A DNA stretch of 64,000 nt from Mesorhizobium sp. NZP2077 (GTDB lineage Bacteria > Pseudomonadota > Alphaproteobacteria > Rhizobiales > Rhizobiaceae), in NCBI RefSeq assembly GCF_013170805.1, contig NZ_CP051293.1, positions 5,648,001 through 5,712,000 on the forward strand. The letters run 5' to 3'. The notes beneath the pieces are model-generated. The model saw only the letters and a program-made list of their open reading frames with translations, was not told the DNA's origin and did no database searches. Below are positions 44,145 to 53,139 of the stretch, piece by piece. A program made the translations under genes and the position numbers. How positions within the stretch are numbered: position 1 is the stretch's first letter; the number at the start of each line of letters is the position of its first letter.

Positions 44145-45380
44145 TTACGCGTCGGCCGCCGGCCTGTCGTCCTCGGCGCGAACCAGCTTGATGTCGGCGC
44201 CTGCCGCCCATGCGCCTACATCTTCCCGTCGCAAGGCCGCTGCCATCATGTCGGGAAACAGATCCGGTGTGCAGGCGAAGACCGGAATGCCGAGTGCTGC
44301 CACCGACCCTGCCATCTTCGGATCATAGCCCGGCCTGCCCTGATCGGTCAGTGCCAGCAGCACCACGACATTGACGCCGGAGCGAACAAGAGCTGCCAGC
44401 CGCTGCAGCAATTCCTGGCCGTTGCCGCCTTCATAAAGGTCGGTGATCAGCACCATATGCGACTTGGTCGGCCGTTCGATGCGATCGGCGCAATAGGCGA
44501 CGGCCTGGTTGATGTCGGTGCCGCCGCCGAGCTGCACGCCGAACAGGACCTCGACGGGATCGCTGAGTTCCTCGGTCAGGTCGACGATGGCCGTATCGAA
44601 GCAGACGAGCTTGGTGCGCACCACCGGCAAGGAGGCCATCACCGCCGCGAAGATCGAAGCGTAGATCACCGAACTTGCCATCGAGCCCGACTGGTCGACG
44701 CACAGCACGACCTCGTCCAGATCGACCAGCCTGCGCTGCTTGCGCATGAAACCGACCAGTTTCTCCGGGACGATGGTTTTGTGCTCGGGCTGGTAATGGC
44801 GAAGATTGGCCGAAATGGTGCGCGGCCAGTCGATGTCGCGCTGGCGCGGGCGGTTAGTACGTTGCGACCGGTCGAGCGCACCACGGATCGCCTCGGCGGT
44901 CTTCTGCTCCAGCCGCTGCATCAGTTTGGCAACGATTTCGGCGATGATCGTGCGTGCAATGTCCCTGGTCTTGGCCGGCATGACCGAGCGCAGCGAGATC
45001 AGGTCGGCGACGAGATTGACGTCGGCCTCGATTGCCTTGAGGAATTCCGGCTCCATCAGCATCTGCTTCAAATTGAGCCGCTCGAAGGCATCCTTCTGGA
45101 CGATCTGCACGACCTGCGCGGGAAAGAACGACCTGATATCGCCCATCCACTGCGCCACCTTCGGCGCCGAGCGACCAAGCCCGCCGCGCCGCTTGCGCGG
45201 ATCGGCGGCCGCGTCGCCGGCGCCATCGCCGTAGAGTGCATCGAGCGCTGCCGACAGCCGCTTGTCCGTATCGGACAGCGCTGAAGAGTTCTCGTCATCG
45301 GCGCCGATCGCCAGGCGCCAGCGGCGCTCCCCTCCGTTGCCGGTCGGCTCGGTTTCGCTGATATCAGCCTCGTCATCCAT
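44145..45380 (-). CDS. VWA-domain protein of the SWIM/MoxR five-gene operon
   Basis: A 411-residue protein. The N-terminal 90 residues are charged and low complexity. A helical middle (about 95-205) leads into a von Willebrand A domain (about 210-400) of the CoxE type with an intact metal-binding site: DQSGSMASS, GGGTDIN and VLITDLYEGG. Such proteins work with MoxR AAA+ ATPases, as in NorD/NorQ and CoxE/CoxD, usually to remodel a target protein or load a metal. Its start overlaps the end of the DUF5682 gene by eight bases. Last gene of the operon. Confidence 0.88.
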   Translation of the reverse strand: MDDEADISETEPTGNGGERRWRLAIGADDENSSALSDTDKRLSAALDALYGDGAGDAAADPRKRRGGLGRSAPKVAQWMGDIRSFFPAQVVQIVQKDAFERLNLKQMLMEPEFLKAIEADVNLVADLISLRSVMPAKTRDIARTIIAEIVAKLMQRLEQKTAEAIRGALDRSQRTNRPRQRDIDWPRTISANLRHYQPEHKTIVPEKLVGFMRKQRRLVDLDEVVLCVDQSGSMASSVIYASIFAAVMASLPVVRTKLVCFDTAIVDLTEELSDPVEVLFGVQLGGGTDINQAVAYCADRIERPTKSHMVLITDLYEGGNGQELLQRLAALVRSGVNVVVLLALTDQGRPGYDPKMAGSVAALGIPVFACTPDLFPDMMAAALRREDVGAWAAGADIKLVRAEDDRPAADA

Positions 45381-47616
45381 TGCCGTTCTCGCTCATCAGC
45401 AAGGGTCCAAGCCGTTCCAGATGCCGGCGCCAGGCCTCGTCACCGTTGGGCGTCGGCGTCAGCCCGGCCGGCAGGCGCCTGGCGCGGCCAAGGACCGCTT
45501 CGATCAGCCGCCGCCGCTCCATCGAATCCAAGTGCGAAAAGACCCGGCGGAGTAACGGCAGATGCGCGATGAAAGCATCCTCGTCGAGGGATTTGAGCCA
45601 GGCATCGACGGCGCCGCGCAGGCCCTCGTCATAGATCAGCCGCTGACCGGCTGTACTGAAGAAGCCCTCGAAAAACCCAGCGGCCTCGGCGACCGGCGTG
45701 CCCGGCGACAGGCGCCGCGCGATCAGGCCCGCCGTGGCGTCAGCGGACAGATGGCCGGCCTCGTAAAGCAGATGCGCGGCGCAGCCGGCCACCAGCGCCG
45801 TCGACCGCGATCCGTCGAGCACGGCCGCCAGTCCATTGCGCCAGGCGTCCAGAACGTTTTGCTCGGGTTCGACCAGCTTGATCGCCTCGTCAGCCTTGCG
45901 CATGGCGCCGACCAGCGCCGTCGAAGCCTGGGCATCGAGATCGCGGGCGGCGTAGGGGAGCGCGATACCGCCTTCGACGATCAGCCGCTCCAGCACGCCG
46001 GACAGGCGTGCGGTTTCCGTCTTACGGGCTTCGCCATAGCGGATGATGTCGGCGAGCGGCGGCACCGATGCCAGGATTTCCAGGCATTCGCTGCTGCGCG
46101 CCGCCCGTTCCTCCAGTGTCGCGAGGCCAGCCGTCGAGGCCTCCGACAGGTTGGCCGTGATGGCGCCCTGAACCAGCGCCGCCAGTGCATCGAGAGAGGT
46201 CGCGGCGCCGATCATCTGGATCAGCCGGCCATTGGCCGCCTTTTCGATGGTTGGTCCATGGACCAGGTTCTCGACCAGGCGAACGGCATATTCCGGCTGC
46301 CACGCCAGCGTCCAGCGCTCGCGAAACGTGCCGCGGCTGCGGCCGCTGTCGGTCAGTCTGCCCCAATGCACGCCAAGCACGTTCAGCCGGTGCAGCAAGG
46401 TCGAGCGGAACAGCCCGCTTTCGCTGCGCAGGTCGACCGACAATTCGCGCTCCAGCGCCTCCGGCTTCAGCCGCGCCGCCTTCTGGTTGCGCTGCAGATC
46501 CTCGATCAGCGGCGCCAGCGGGGTATCAGGCGGAATTTCACCGACATCGGCGCCGAGCAACAGTTCGGCTTCGACGAGTGCCCACAATATGGCTTCGCCG
46601 TTGAACAGAGCGGCGATCGCTGCATCGCGCAATTCCTCGAAACCGGGCTTTGGCCGCTCGCGGATCACAGCCAGCATGCGGGCCAGCCTTTCGGCCTCGA
46701 TCAGCGAGGCGGTCGACACCATGTGCCCCTTCGCCCGCAGCACCGTGGCGATGCGCGCGAGCCACAGGACCGAGGCGTCGCCTTGCCCACGCGTCTGCCA
46801 CAGATGCTTGCACCAGCCGGGCGCGACGACGCCGGCGCCATAACCGAAGCCGAGCGCCAGGCGCGGCCCCGTCCATGGCGCCCAGGTCATTGTGCTCTTG
46901 CGCCGGGCGAGCCCCTTGAGCAGCGCCTGATCCTCCTTCAGCGGACGTGCCGCCTGCAGTGCCGGCACATGGAAGGCGCCGCAGACGACAGCAACCGGCC
47001 CGTCAAATTCCCTGCGCGCGGCAGCGATCTCCAGCCGCATATGCGCTTCGCGTTTTGCCTCGAATTCGGCAAGCGGACCTTCACCCTCGCGCAGCGTCGT
47101 CATCGCATCGGCTATGGCAGCAAAGATCGGGCCGGGCTCAGGGTTCTGCTCGATGATGTCAGCCCACCAGCTTTCGCCATCCTCATAGCCGGCGGCCTGC
47201 GCCAGCGTGCCGATCGGGTCGCGCAGATGCGGCGCCGTCTCAGGCCCGACGGTGGCTTCCGTTCCATCGTTTTTTTCCGCAACCTCAGCCGATACGACCC
47301 GGGCCGAAGACGGCAGGTCGATGAAGCGCACTGCGGCGTTGTTGGCGACGGCCCACAGCGTCGCCTGGTACTCCGGCGAGAACTCTGCAAAGGGCCAGAA
47401 GCTCGTCGAGGCCGGATCGTCTTCCGGGTAGCACAGCAGCGCCACCGGCGGCTGCATTTCGAGGCGGGCGAGCAATGGCAGCAACGCCGAGGCGTCGGCC
47501 GGCCCCTCGATCAGCACGGCGACCGGCTTCAACTCCTGCAACGCCTGCACCAGGCTGGCAGCGGAGCCGGGCCCGTGATGGCGTATGCCGAAATAGGAAA
47601 CGTCGCCCAGCGCCAT
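45373..47616 (-). CDS. DUF5682 family protein, possible TIKI/EreA-like hydrolase
   Basis: A 747-residue protein without signal or membrane segments. Its first 220 residues carry four spaced motifs: GIRHHGPGSA (10-19), VLIEGPADA (34-42), FEAKREAHM (185-193) and VCGAFHVPAL (211-220). That order recalls the TraB/TIKI/EreA/ChaN superfamily, where paired histidines and a glutamate form the active site. The remaining 500 residues are alpha-helical and repetitive, with no motif I can name. Four bases separate it from the MoxR gene. The DUF assignment is from remembered family context; the hydrolase idea is inference. Confidence 0.75.
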   Translation of the reverse strand: MALGDVSYFGIRHHGPGSAASLVQALQELKPVAVLIEGPADASALLPLLARLEMQPPVALLCYPEDDPASTSFWPFAEFSPEYQATLWAVANNAAVRFIDLPSSARVVSAEVAEKNDGTEATVGPETAPHLRDPIGTLAQAAGYEDGESWWADIIEQNPEPGPIFAAIADAMTTLREGEGPLAEFEAKREAHMRLEIAAARREFDGPVAVVCGAFHVPALQAARPLKEDQALLKGLARRKSTMTWAPWTGPRLALGFGYGAGVVAPGWCKHLWQTRGQGDASVLWLARIATVLRAKGHMVSTASLIEAERLARMLAVIRERPKPGFEELRDAAIAALFNGEAILWALVEAELLLGADVGEIPPDTPLAPLIEDLQRNQKAARLKPEALERELSVDLRSESGLFRSTLLHRLNVLGVHWGRLTDSGRSRGTFRERWTLAWQPEYAVRLVENLVHGPTIEKAANGRLIQMIGAATSLDALAALVQGAITANLSEASTAGLATLEERAARSSECLEILASVPPLADIIRYGEARKTETARLSGVLERLIVEGGIALPYAARDLDAQASTALVGAMRKADEAIKLVEPEQNVLDAWRNGLAAVLDGSRSTALVAGCAAHLLYEAGHLSADATAGLIARRLSPGTPVAEAAGFFEGFFSTAGQRLIYDEGLRGAVDAWLKSLDEDAFIAHLPLLRRVFSHLDSMERRRLIEAVLGRARRLPAGLTPTPNGDEAWRRHLERLGPLLMSENGNG

Positions 47617-47620
47617 GGTG

Positions 47621-48700
47621 TCAGATCGCTGCGTTCAAGGCCGCGTAATAGCCGGCATAATCGGGCCGCTTCTTGAGCACGGTCTCCAGATATTCCTCCA
47701 GCACCAGCTTGTCCTGCACCGGATCTTTGACGATCGCGCCGACCAGGCTGGCGGCAAGGCCTTCGGCGCCGAGCTTGCCGCTGTCGAACCATGCCGCCTG
47801 GCTGAGGCCGCCGACCATGGTTGCGATCGCCTCGGCCGTGGACAACGATCCGGACGGCGTCTTCAACGTCACCTTGCCGTCCGCCGTTGTACCCGAGCGC
47901 AGCTCACGGAAAATGGTCAGCACCCGGGCGATCTCCTCGCCGACATTCTTCGGCACCGGCAGGTCGAGGCCGCCGGCCATCTCGCCAACGCGCTTGGAGA
48001 CGATGGCCACTTCCTCCGCCATGTCTTCAGGCAAAGGCAGCACGACGACATTGAAGCGACGCTTCAGCGCCGAGGACAGCTCGTTGACGCCCTTGTCGCG
48101 GTTGTTGGCGGTGGCGATGATGTTGAAACCGCGCTGCGCGTAGATCGAGGTGTTGAGTTCCGGGATCGGCATCATCTTTTCGGACAGCACGGTGATCAGC
48201 GTGTCCTGCACGTCCGAGCCCATGCGCGTCAGTTCCTCGAGGCGGCAGAGCTTGCCATCCTGCATGGCGCGGTAGAGCGGCGTCGGCACCAGCGCCTCCT
48301 GGCTCGGGCCTTTGGCCAGCAGCTGCGCATAGTTCCAGCCATAGCGAATCTGGTTTTCGTCGGTGCCGGCCGTGCACTGCACGATCAGCGTCGAGTCGCC
48401 CATGATGGCGGCGGCGAGATGCTCCGACACCCAGGATTTGGCGGTGCCGGGAACACCGAGCAGCAACAGCGCGCGGTCGGTGGCAAGCGTCGCCACCGCG
48501 GTTTCCATCAGCCGGCGGCGGCCGACATATTTGGGCGTGATCAGCGTGCCGTCGTCAGCCTTTCCGCCAAGCAGATAGGTCAGCACCGCCTTTGGCGACA
48601 GGCTCCAGCCGGCGGGTCTTTGCCGGTCGTCATTGCGCGCAAGCGCCTGCAATTCGGTGGCGTAGGCCTGCTCGACCGGAAGGCGGATGGCTGCGTTCAT
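47621..48700 (-). CDS. MoxR-type AAA+ ATPase
   Basis: A 359-residue ATPase. Walker A LLGVPGTAKSWVSEHLAA (about 78-95), sensor 1 IIATANNRDKGVN and the arginine-finger segment SALKRRFNVVVLP are clear. The Walker B site reads KLCRLEELTRM, with glutamate where the first acid is normally aspartate and a charged CR before it. MoxR rings hydrolyse ATP to remodel proteins together with a VWA partner, here two genes downstream. The C-terminal lid region is about 100 residues. Co-transcribed 29 bases after DUF5691. Confidence 0.9.
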   Translation of the reverse strand: MNAAIRLPVEQAYATELQALARNDDRQRPAGWSLSPKAVLTYLLGGKADDGTLITPKYVGRRRLMETAVATLATDRALLLLGVPGTAKSWVSEHLAAAIMGDSTLIVQCTAGTDENQIRYGWNYAQLLAKGPSQEALVPTPLYRAMQDGKLCRLEELTRMGSDVQDTLITVLSEKMMPIPELNTSIYAQRGFNIIATANNRDKGVNELSSALKRRFNVVVLPLPEDMAEEVAIVSKRVGEMAGGLDLPVPKNVGEEIARVLTIFRELRSGTTADGKVTLKTPSGSLSTAEAIATMVGGLSQAAWFDSGKLGAEGLAASLVGAIVKDPVQDKLVLEEYLETVLKKRPDYAGYYAALNAAI

Positions 48701-48729
48701 TTGCTGTTCTCCGGATTGATCATGTTGGT

Positions 48730-50157
48730 TCAGGGCCCGGCCAGGGATGCGTTGAGGCGCAGAAGAGCGAGCGAAGGTGCTGCCGGCGCCATGCCGGCCG
48801 CGACGACATCGCCGATCAATTTTTCCGCCGTCGCCGCAGTGGCGAGAAAGCCCAGCGTTTCCAGAAGCTGGTCGACGCCGCGCTTCACGACATCATCGTT
48901 TCCGGCGACAGCGGCGCGCAGCGCCGGCAGCGTCTTGCCGTTTGTCAGGTCGGCCCAGTCCAGCCAGCCTGCTTCAACGCCCTCGGCCAGGCTGAGCGCA
49001 CCAAGATATTGCGTGTCCTTCAGGATCAGCCTGATCAGAACACGCTGCCGGCGACTGTCCAGACGCGGCATCAGATGGAGGACGAAAAGCGCCGGCTTAC
49101 CGCCCTCGGCGACAAGCGTATCGGCCATGTGCGTGACCGCCGCATCACTGCCGGATGCGGCGACCATGCGGGCGACAAGGATATCGACATTGTTGTGGGC
49201 GCCGAACTGCCATGCGCCGATGAAATCGGGTTCGGTGACTCCGAAGCGCGCGGCAAGATCGACCAGGTTGCAGGTCTCGAACAATTCGGCGCGGCGTCGT
49301 TCCTGCGCCGGCGATTTCAGCGTTGCCGGCGAGTAGGTGGTGCGGCGGCGGATGAAGCCGGATTTGCCTTCCGTGATGAAGGCGGCGAGTTCGGCTATCG
49401 GGTCTTCCGGCCCGCTGTCGCCTGGCTGGCCAAGCTGCCCCAACCGCGCCAGCAGCCGGCCGGCCAATTCGCGCACCTTGCCGGAACGGTCGGCGGACAG
49501 GCCTTTCAGGAAGGGCACGTCATCGGGTCCCAGACCGAAGTGCATGAGTGCGATGAGCGTAAGCCTGATCTCCGCCGGCTCGCTCGATCCCTTGGTCTCG
49601 ATCAGTTGCCGGGCCACGGCCGGCGCGGCACGGCGCATATCGGCCAGCGCAGTGCGGCGCGCGGCGGGATAGAAATCATCCCAATTCTGCGCCGTCAGTT
49701 GCTCACGTCTCGTGTGTTTTTCCCCATCGACACCCGCCTGCCAATCGATCCAGGGTGCATAGACATCCGGGCTGGTCTGATCCGACGCGGCGGGCATCCA
49801 GTCCATCGGATGGAGCACGAAGCCGCGACTGGCGACGAGAGCCACCACACGCGACTTGGCTCTCGCGTCGGCGGCGTGTTTCAGCGCTCCCCGCAAAAGC
49901 GGCCGCTGCCGCTCAGGCAGCATGGGCAAGGCAAGCTCGGGCAGCGGCGGGCGGCGCTTCAGCGTCTTTGGTGCTGCCGGCCGCAAGGCGATTTCGAGGG
50001 CTTGCGCGGCGATCGCCAGCAGCCGACGCTCACGCTCGTCCGGGTTGGCAGTGGCGGCGATGTCCTTCCACGCGGCCGGGGCCAGGTCAAAGCTGGTGCC
50101 GCCGGTGATCCAGCAATCGCGCATGGTCGCCAGACCCGTCTGCTCGATCTCGTTCAC
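48730..50157 (-). CDS. DUF5691 family protein
   Basis: A 475-residue soluble protein with HEAT-like helical segments (for example RSGKVRELAGRLLARLGQLG near 260) and conserved blocks RDCWITGGTSFDLAPA at the N terminus and LHPMDWMPAA. No enzymatic motif is visible. GTG start overlapping the SWIM gene stop by four bases. The name rests on its place in a recurring SWIM-DUF5691-MoxR-DUF5682-VWA arrangement that I recall from actinobacteria and proteobacteria. Helical-repeat scaffolding is the best guess for its role. Confidence 0.75.
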   Translation of the reverse strand: MNEIEQTGLATMRDCWITGGTSFDLAPAAWKDIAATANPDERERRLLAIAAQALEIALRPAAPKTLKRRPPLPELALPMLPERQRPLLRGALKHAADARAKSRVVALVASRGFVLHPMDWMPAASDQTSPDVYAPWIDWQAGVDGEKHTRREQLTAQNWDDFYPAARRTALADMRRAAPAVARQLIETKGSSEPAEIRLTLIALMHFGLGPDDVPFLKGLSADRSGKVRELAGRLLARLGQLGQPGDSGPEDPIAELAAFITEGKSGFIRRRTTYSPATLKSPAQERRRAELFETCNLVDLAARFGVTEPDFIGAWQFGAHNNVDILVARMVAASGSDAAVTHMADTLVAEGGKPALFVLHLMPRLDSRRQRVLIRLILKDTQYLGALSLAEGVEAGWLDWADLTNGKTLPALRAAVAGNDDVVKRGVDQLLETLGFLATAATAEKLIGDVVAAGMAPAAPSLALLRLNASLAGP

Positions 50158-51551
50158 GACAGATCAAGCCTCCCAAACCCGCTCTGCGCCGCCAGCAAAT
50201 GAAGGCGGCTGCCGCTCCAGAGCGCGGCCGTTGCCGCGAGGTCCAGCCCAAGCAGCGTCGGGTTGACGGTATCGGCGATCGGCAAGGCGATGCCATGCGG
50301 ATTGTCAGTGGACTGCCACCAGGCCTCGCCGCGATCGTCCAGCAGGATTCCGCCGGGAGGCAGCATGACGGGACAATCGGTGAGCCAGGGCGCCGTGTCC
50401 TGAAGAGCGACATGGGCGGGGAGCGGATCGGCTATGTCAAAGCCGAAATCTGGCCATTCCCTCGGCGAGACATCGCCCTTGCGCTCGACCACCAGCGCCC
50501 GCAGCGGCTGGCGCGCCGGATAAAACACCAGCCTTGCATCGAAGCGATCGCCCGGCGTGAAAGCGTTGGATCGACGGCCGGCAGAGGCTGGAAAATAGTC
50601 GAGCAGCAGGGCAAATCGCGGGCTGGCGCTGTTCAGATCGAGCAGCCAGGTCGCGTGGCTGACAAGACCGTCGCGGCGCGTCTCGATCTTCTCGCCGAGC
50701 ACCTCCCAGACGCTTTCCACCTGAATCGCTTCCGGATTGGCCAGAACCTGTTCGCGGCTTTCAGACGTCGATACAAGCCGCTTCAGTTCGGCGTCGTCAG
50801 GTGTCGATCGCCAGGCCTTGGCCAGCAATACAAGCTTGCCGAGTTCGCGGATCGCCGCGTCCGGACGCTCTTCGCTGCGCAGCCCCATCAGCCGGGATGG
50901 TATCTCGTCGATGCGGCCGGCAAGCGCTGTCGCCTTCATATCGACGAGCCGCGCCGCAATGCGGCGGCAACGATCGCTACTGTTGTCGACAAAGCCGGCA
51001 AGGCCAAGCCGCAACTGATCCGATATCCATTGATCGAGCTCGTCCAGTGCGGCCGAGACAGAAGAACGCGTATCCTGGGCGCGCTTGCGCTGTGCGGCCT
51101 CGCGGCGTTCGATCGCGGCGGCGTCCTCGACGGCAGCGGTTTCGTCGTCGCGCGAAGCCTCGCCAATGCTCTTGCCTGCCGCGCCGGTGGCCGGTGCAGC
51201 CGGCTGCGAGGTGGTCTTCCGGCGACGGCCGAGCCAGTCATTCACCCATTCCGGCGTCGAGCCGGCGGCGGTGAAACTCGCTGGCGTGGTGGCGGCGATC
51301 CACATCAGCGCCAATGTGTGCTTGCAGGGAAACTTTCGCGACGGGCAGGTGCATTTGTAGCCGTGGTCGCCGGTGTCGACGACGACGCGATAGGGATTGG
51401 AGCCGGAGCCCTGGCATTCTCCCCAGATGAGCGCCAGCTGTTCGTTCTTTTCGAGCCGGGGCCAGTTCGATCGCTTGGTCAACTTGGAAGCGGAGCTCAG
51501 CGACGCCTGGTCGGGCGCGAGCGCTTCGATGGTTTTCAAGTCAAATTCCAC
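50154..51551 (-). CDS. SWIM zinc-finger protein
   Basis: A 465-residue protein, first gene of the operon. The SWIM motif is YKCTCPSRKFPCKHTLALMW, with zinc ligands Cys67, Cys69, Cys76 and His78. A basic, alanine-rich linker (about 105-165) follows, then a helical region, then a beta-rich C-terminal part (GGILLDDRGEAWW, VNPTLLGLDLAATAALW). SWIM fingers bind DNA or proteins. GTG start behind GAGAGG. The tight overlaps downstream show that it is produced with the MoxR and VWA proteins. Confidence 0.88.
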   Translation of the reverse strand: MEFDLKTIEALAPDQASLSSASKLTKRSNWPRLEKNEQLALIWGECQGSGSNPYRVVVDTGDHGYKCTCPSRKFPCKHTLALMWIAATTPASFTAAGSTPEWVNDWLGRRRKTTSQPAAPATGAAGKSIGEASRDDETAAVEDAAAIERREAAQRKRAQDTRSSVSAALDELDQWISDQLRLGLAGFVDNSSDRCRRIAARLVDMKATALAGRIDEIPSRLMGLRSEERPDAAIRELGKLVLLAKAWRSTPDDAELKRLVSTSESREQVLANPEAIQVESVWEVLGEKIETRRDGLVSHATWLLDLNSASPRFALLLDYFPASAGRRSNAFTPGDRFDARLVFYPARQPLRALVVERKGDVSPREWPDFGFDIADPLPAHVALQDTAPWLTDCPVMLPPGGILLDDRGEAWWQSTDNPHGIALPIADTVNPTLLGLDLAATAALWSGSRLHLLAAQSGFGRLDLS

Positions 51552-51681
51552 GCCGCGCCTCTCGTCGCTCGAACGATACGGACTGCCAGTACAGAGGACC
51601 GTCTATGACGGATTCTTGTAGCAGCAGCGGCACAGAGATCGATACAGCTGACCGCGATCGTTGCGCCAGCCAACCTACGAC

Positions 51682-52719
51682 TTACTGGAGCGTCCGCAAT
51701 GGCGACTGGGCGGCGCGGTCATGCGCGATGCCGGCATCGGCCTCGCCCACGCCGAGCGCACGGTCGAGACCGGTCGCCACCACCGAGACCCTGAAGCGGC
51801 CTTCCATGCTTTTGTCGAAGATGGCGCCGACGATGATGTCGGCATCCTCATAGACCTCCTCGCGGATGCGGGTGGCAGCTTCATCGACCTCGAACAGGGT
51901 CATGTCACGGCCGCCTGAAATCGAGACCAGTACGCCCTTGGCGCCCTTCATCGACACTTCGTCGAGCAGCGGGTTGGCGATCGCGGCTTCCGCCGCCTTC
52001 ATCGCCCGGCTTTCGCCCGACGCCTCGCCGGTTCCCATCATCGCACGGCCCATGCCGCGCATGACCGATTTGACGTCGGCGAAGTCGAGATTGATCAGGC
52101 CTTCCTTGACGATCAGGTCGGTGATGCAGCTGACGCCGGAATAGAGCACCCGGTCGGCAATGACGAAAGCGTCGGCGAAGGTGGTCTTGGCATCGGCGAT
52201 GCGGAACAGATTCTGGTTCGGGATGACGATCACCGTGTCGGCGGCTTCGCGCAGCCGCTCGATGCCCTCCTCGGCCATCTGCATGCGGCGCCTGCCCTCG
52301 AAGGTGAAGGGCTTGGTGACGACGCCCACGGTCAGGATGCCGGCCTTGCGCGCCGCTTGCGCAATGATCGGCGCAGCGCCGGTGCCGGTGCCGCCGCCCA
52401 TGCCGGCGGTGACGAAACACATATGCGTGCCGGCCAGATGGTCCATGATCTCGTCGAGCGATTCCTCGGCCGCGGCACGGCCGATCTCCGGCAGCGAGCC
52501 GGCGCCAAGGCCTTCGGTGACGTGGGCGCCAAGCTGGATCAGCCGCGTCGCCTTCGACATGGTCAGCGCCTGCGCATCGGTGTTGGCGGCGATGAATTCA
52601 GTTCCCTGAAGCTCCTCCGTGATCATGTTGTTGATGGCGTTGCCGCCACCGCCGCCGACGCCGATAACGGTGATCTTGGGCCTCATCTCGGAGATTTCCG
52701 GCTTCTTGAACTCGGCCAT
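51682..52719 (-). CDS. ftsZ2: FtsZ paralogue lacking the C-terminal tail (FtsZ2)
   Basis: A 345-residue tubulin-like GTPase. GTP-binding features are intact: [15 protein letters not shown], the tubulin signature [18 protein letters not shown], and the T7-loop catalytic [11 protein letters not shown]. The protein ends about 20 residues after the GTPase and C-terminal core domains ([12 protein letters not shown]), so it lacks the long linker and the conserved end peptide that binds FtsA and other partners. Sinorhizobium meliloti has a comparable short second FtsZ. The ATG at 52719 has AAGGAG upstream. It stands alone; the cell-division cluster with ftsA and ftsQ is not here. It may modulate the main Z ring. 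Confidence 0.92.
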   Translation of the reverse strand: MAEFKKPEISEMRPKITVIGVGGGGGNAINNMITEELQGTEFIAANTDAQALTMSKATRLIQLGAHVTEGLGAGSLPEIGRAAAEESLDEIMDHLAGTHMCFVTAGMGGGTGTGAAPIIAQAARKAGILTVGVVTKPFTFEGRRRMQMAEEGIERLREAADTVIVIPNQNLFRIADAKTTFADAFVIADRVLYSGVSCITDLIVKEGLINLDFADVKSVMRGMGRAMMGTGEASGESRAMKAAEAAIANPLLDEVSMKGAKGVLVSISGGRDMTLFEVDEAATRIREEVYEDADIIVGAIFDKSMEGRFRVSVVATGLDRALGVGEADAGIAHDRAAQSPLRTLQ

Positions 52720-52998
52720 GCCTGCTTCTCCTTCGCCAATTGCGCGCACTTCACGACCCATCCGCAGACTGCCTCTAGGACATTGCAATCGAGCGGCATG
52801 ACGCGAATCAGTCCGTTCGGATGGGTGCCCCAAAAGGCCAGAGAGCGGCCGGACGTGCAAGTGCGCGCAAGCTCAAGATTTGTGATGAAGGGGCAAACCT
52901 TGTGCGACCGGCTATCTGGTCCCGGGCAATCGCCCGCAATCCGGCGGCTTTTCAGGACGCCTTGCGCTCGGGAACTCGGCTGGTGCCCCGTTCCAGAC

Positions 52999-53028
52999 TT
53001 GCCGCGCAACGATTGAGGCGTCTATTAT
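52999..53028 (+). promoter_or_regulatory. Possible promoter of the GntR gene
   Basis: TTGCCG at 52999 and TATTAT at 53023, 18 bases apart, with GGCG/CGCC flanking the -10 (53017-53033). The 420-base region between ftsZ2 and the GntR gene holds this and the ftsZ2 leader, and no further gene that I can support. Confidence 0.4.
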
Positions 53029-53139
53029 GCGCCGATAAATCGTTGGCTTCGGCGTCCCGCCATGCTCGGCCCGATCGGATTGTCCGCGGCTGTTGTCGTC
53101 AGGGTAGATTTCAGAACGAATGAAGTAGCGCCTCCGCCA

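Noticed and set aside
45562..47676. Long plus-strand open frame opposite the DUF5682 gene
   Set aside because: Rich in Arg, Gln and Gly with no motif, and it contradicts the tight leftward operon.
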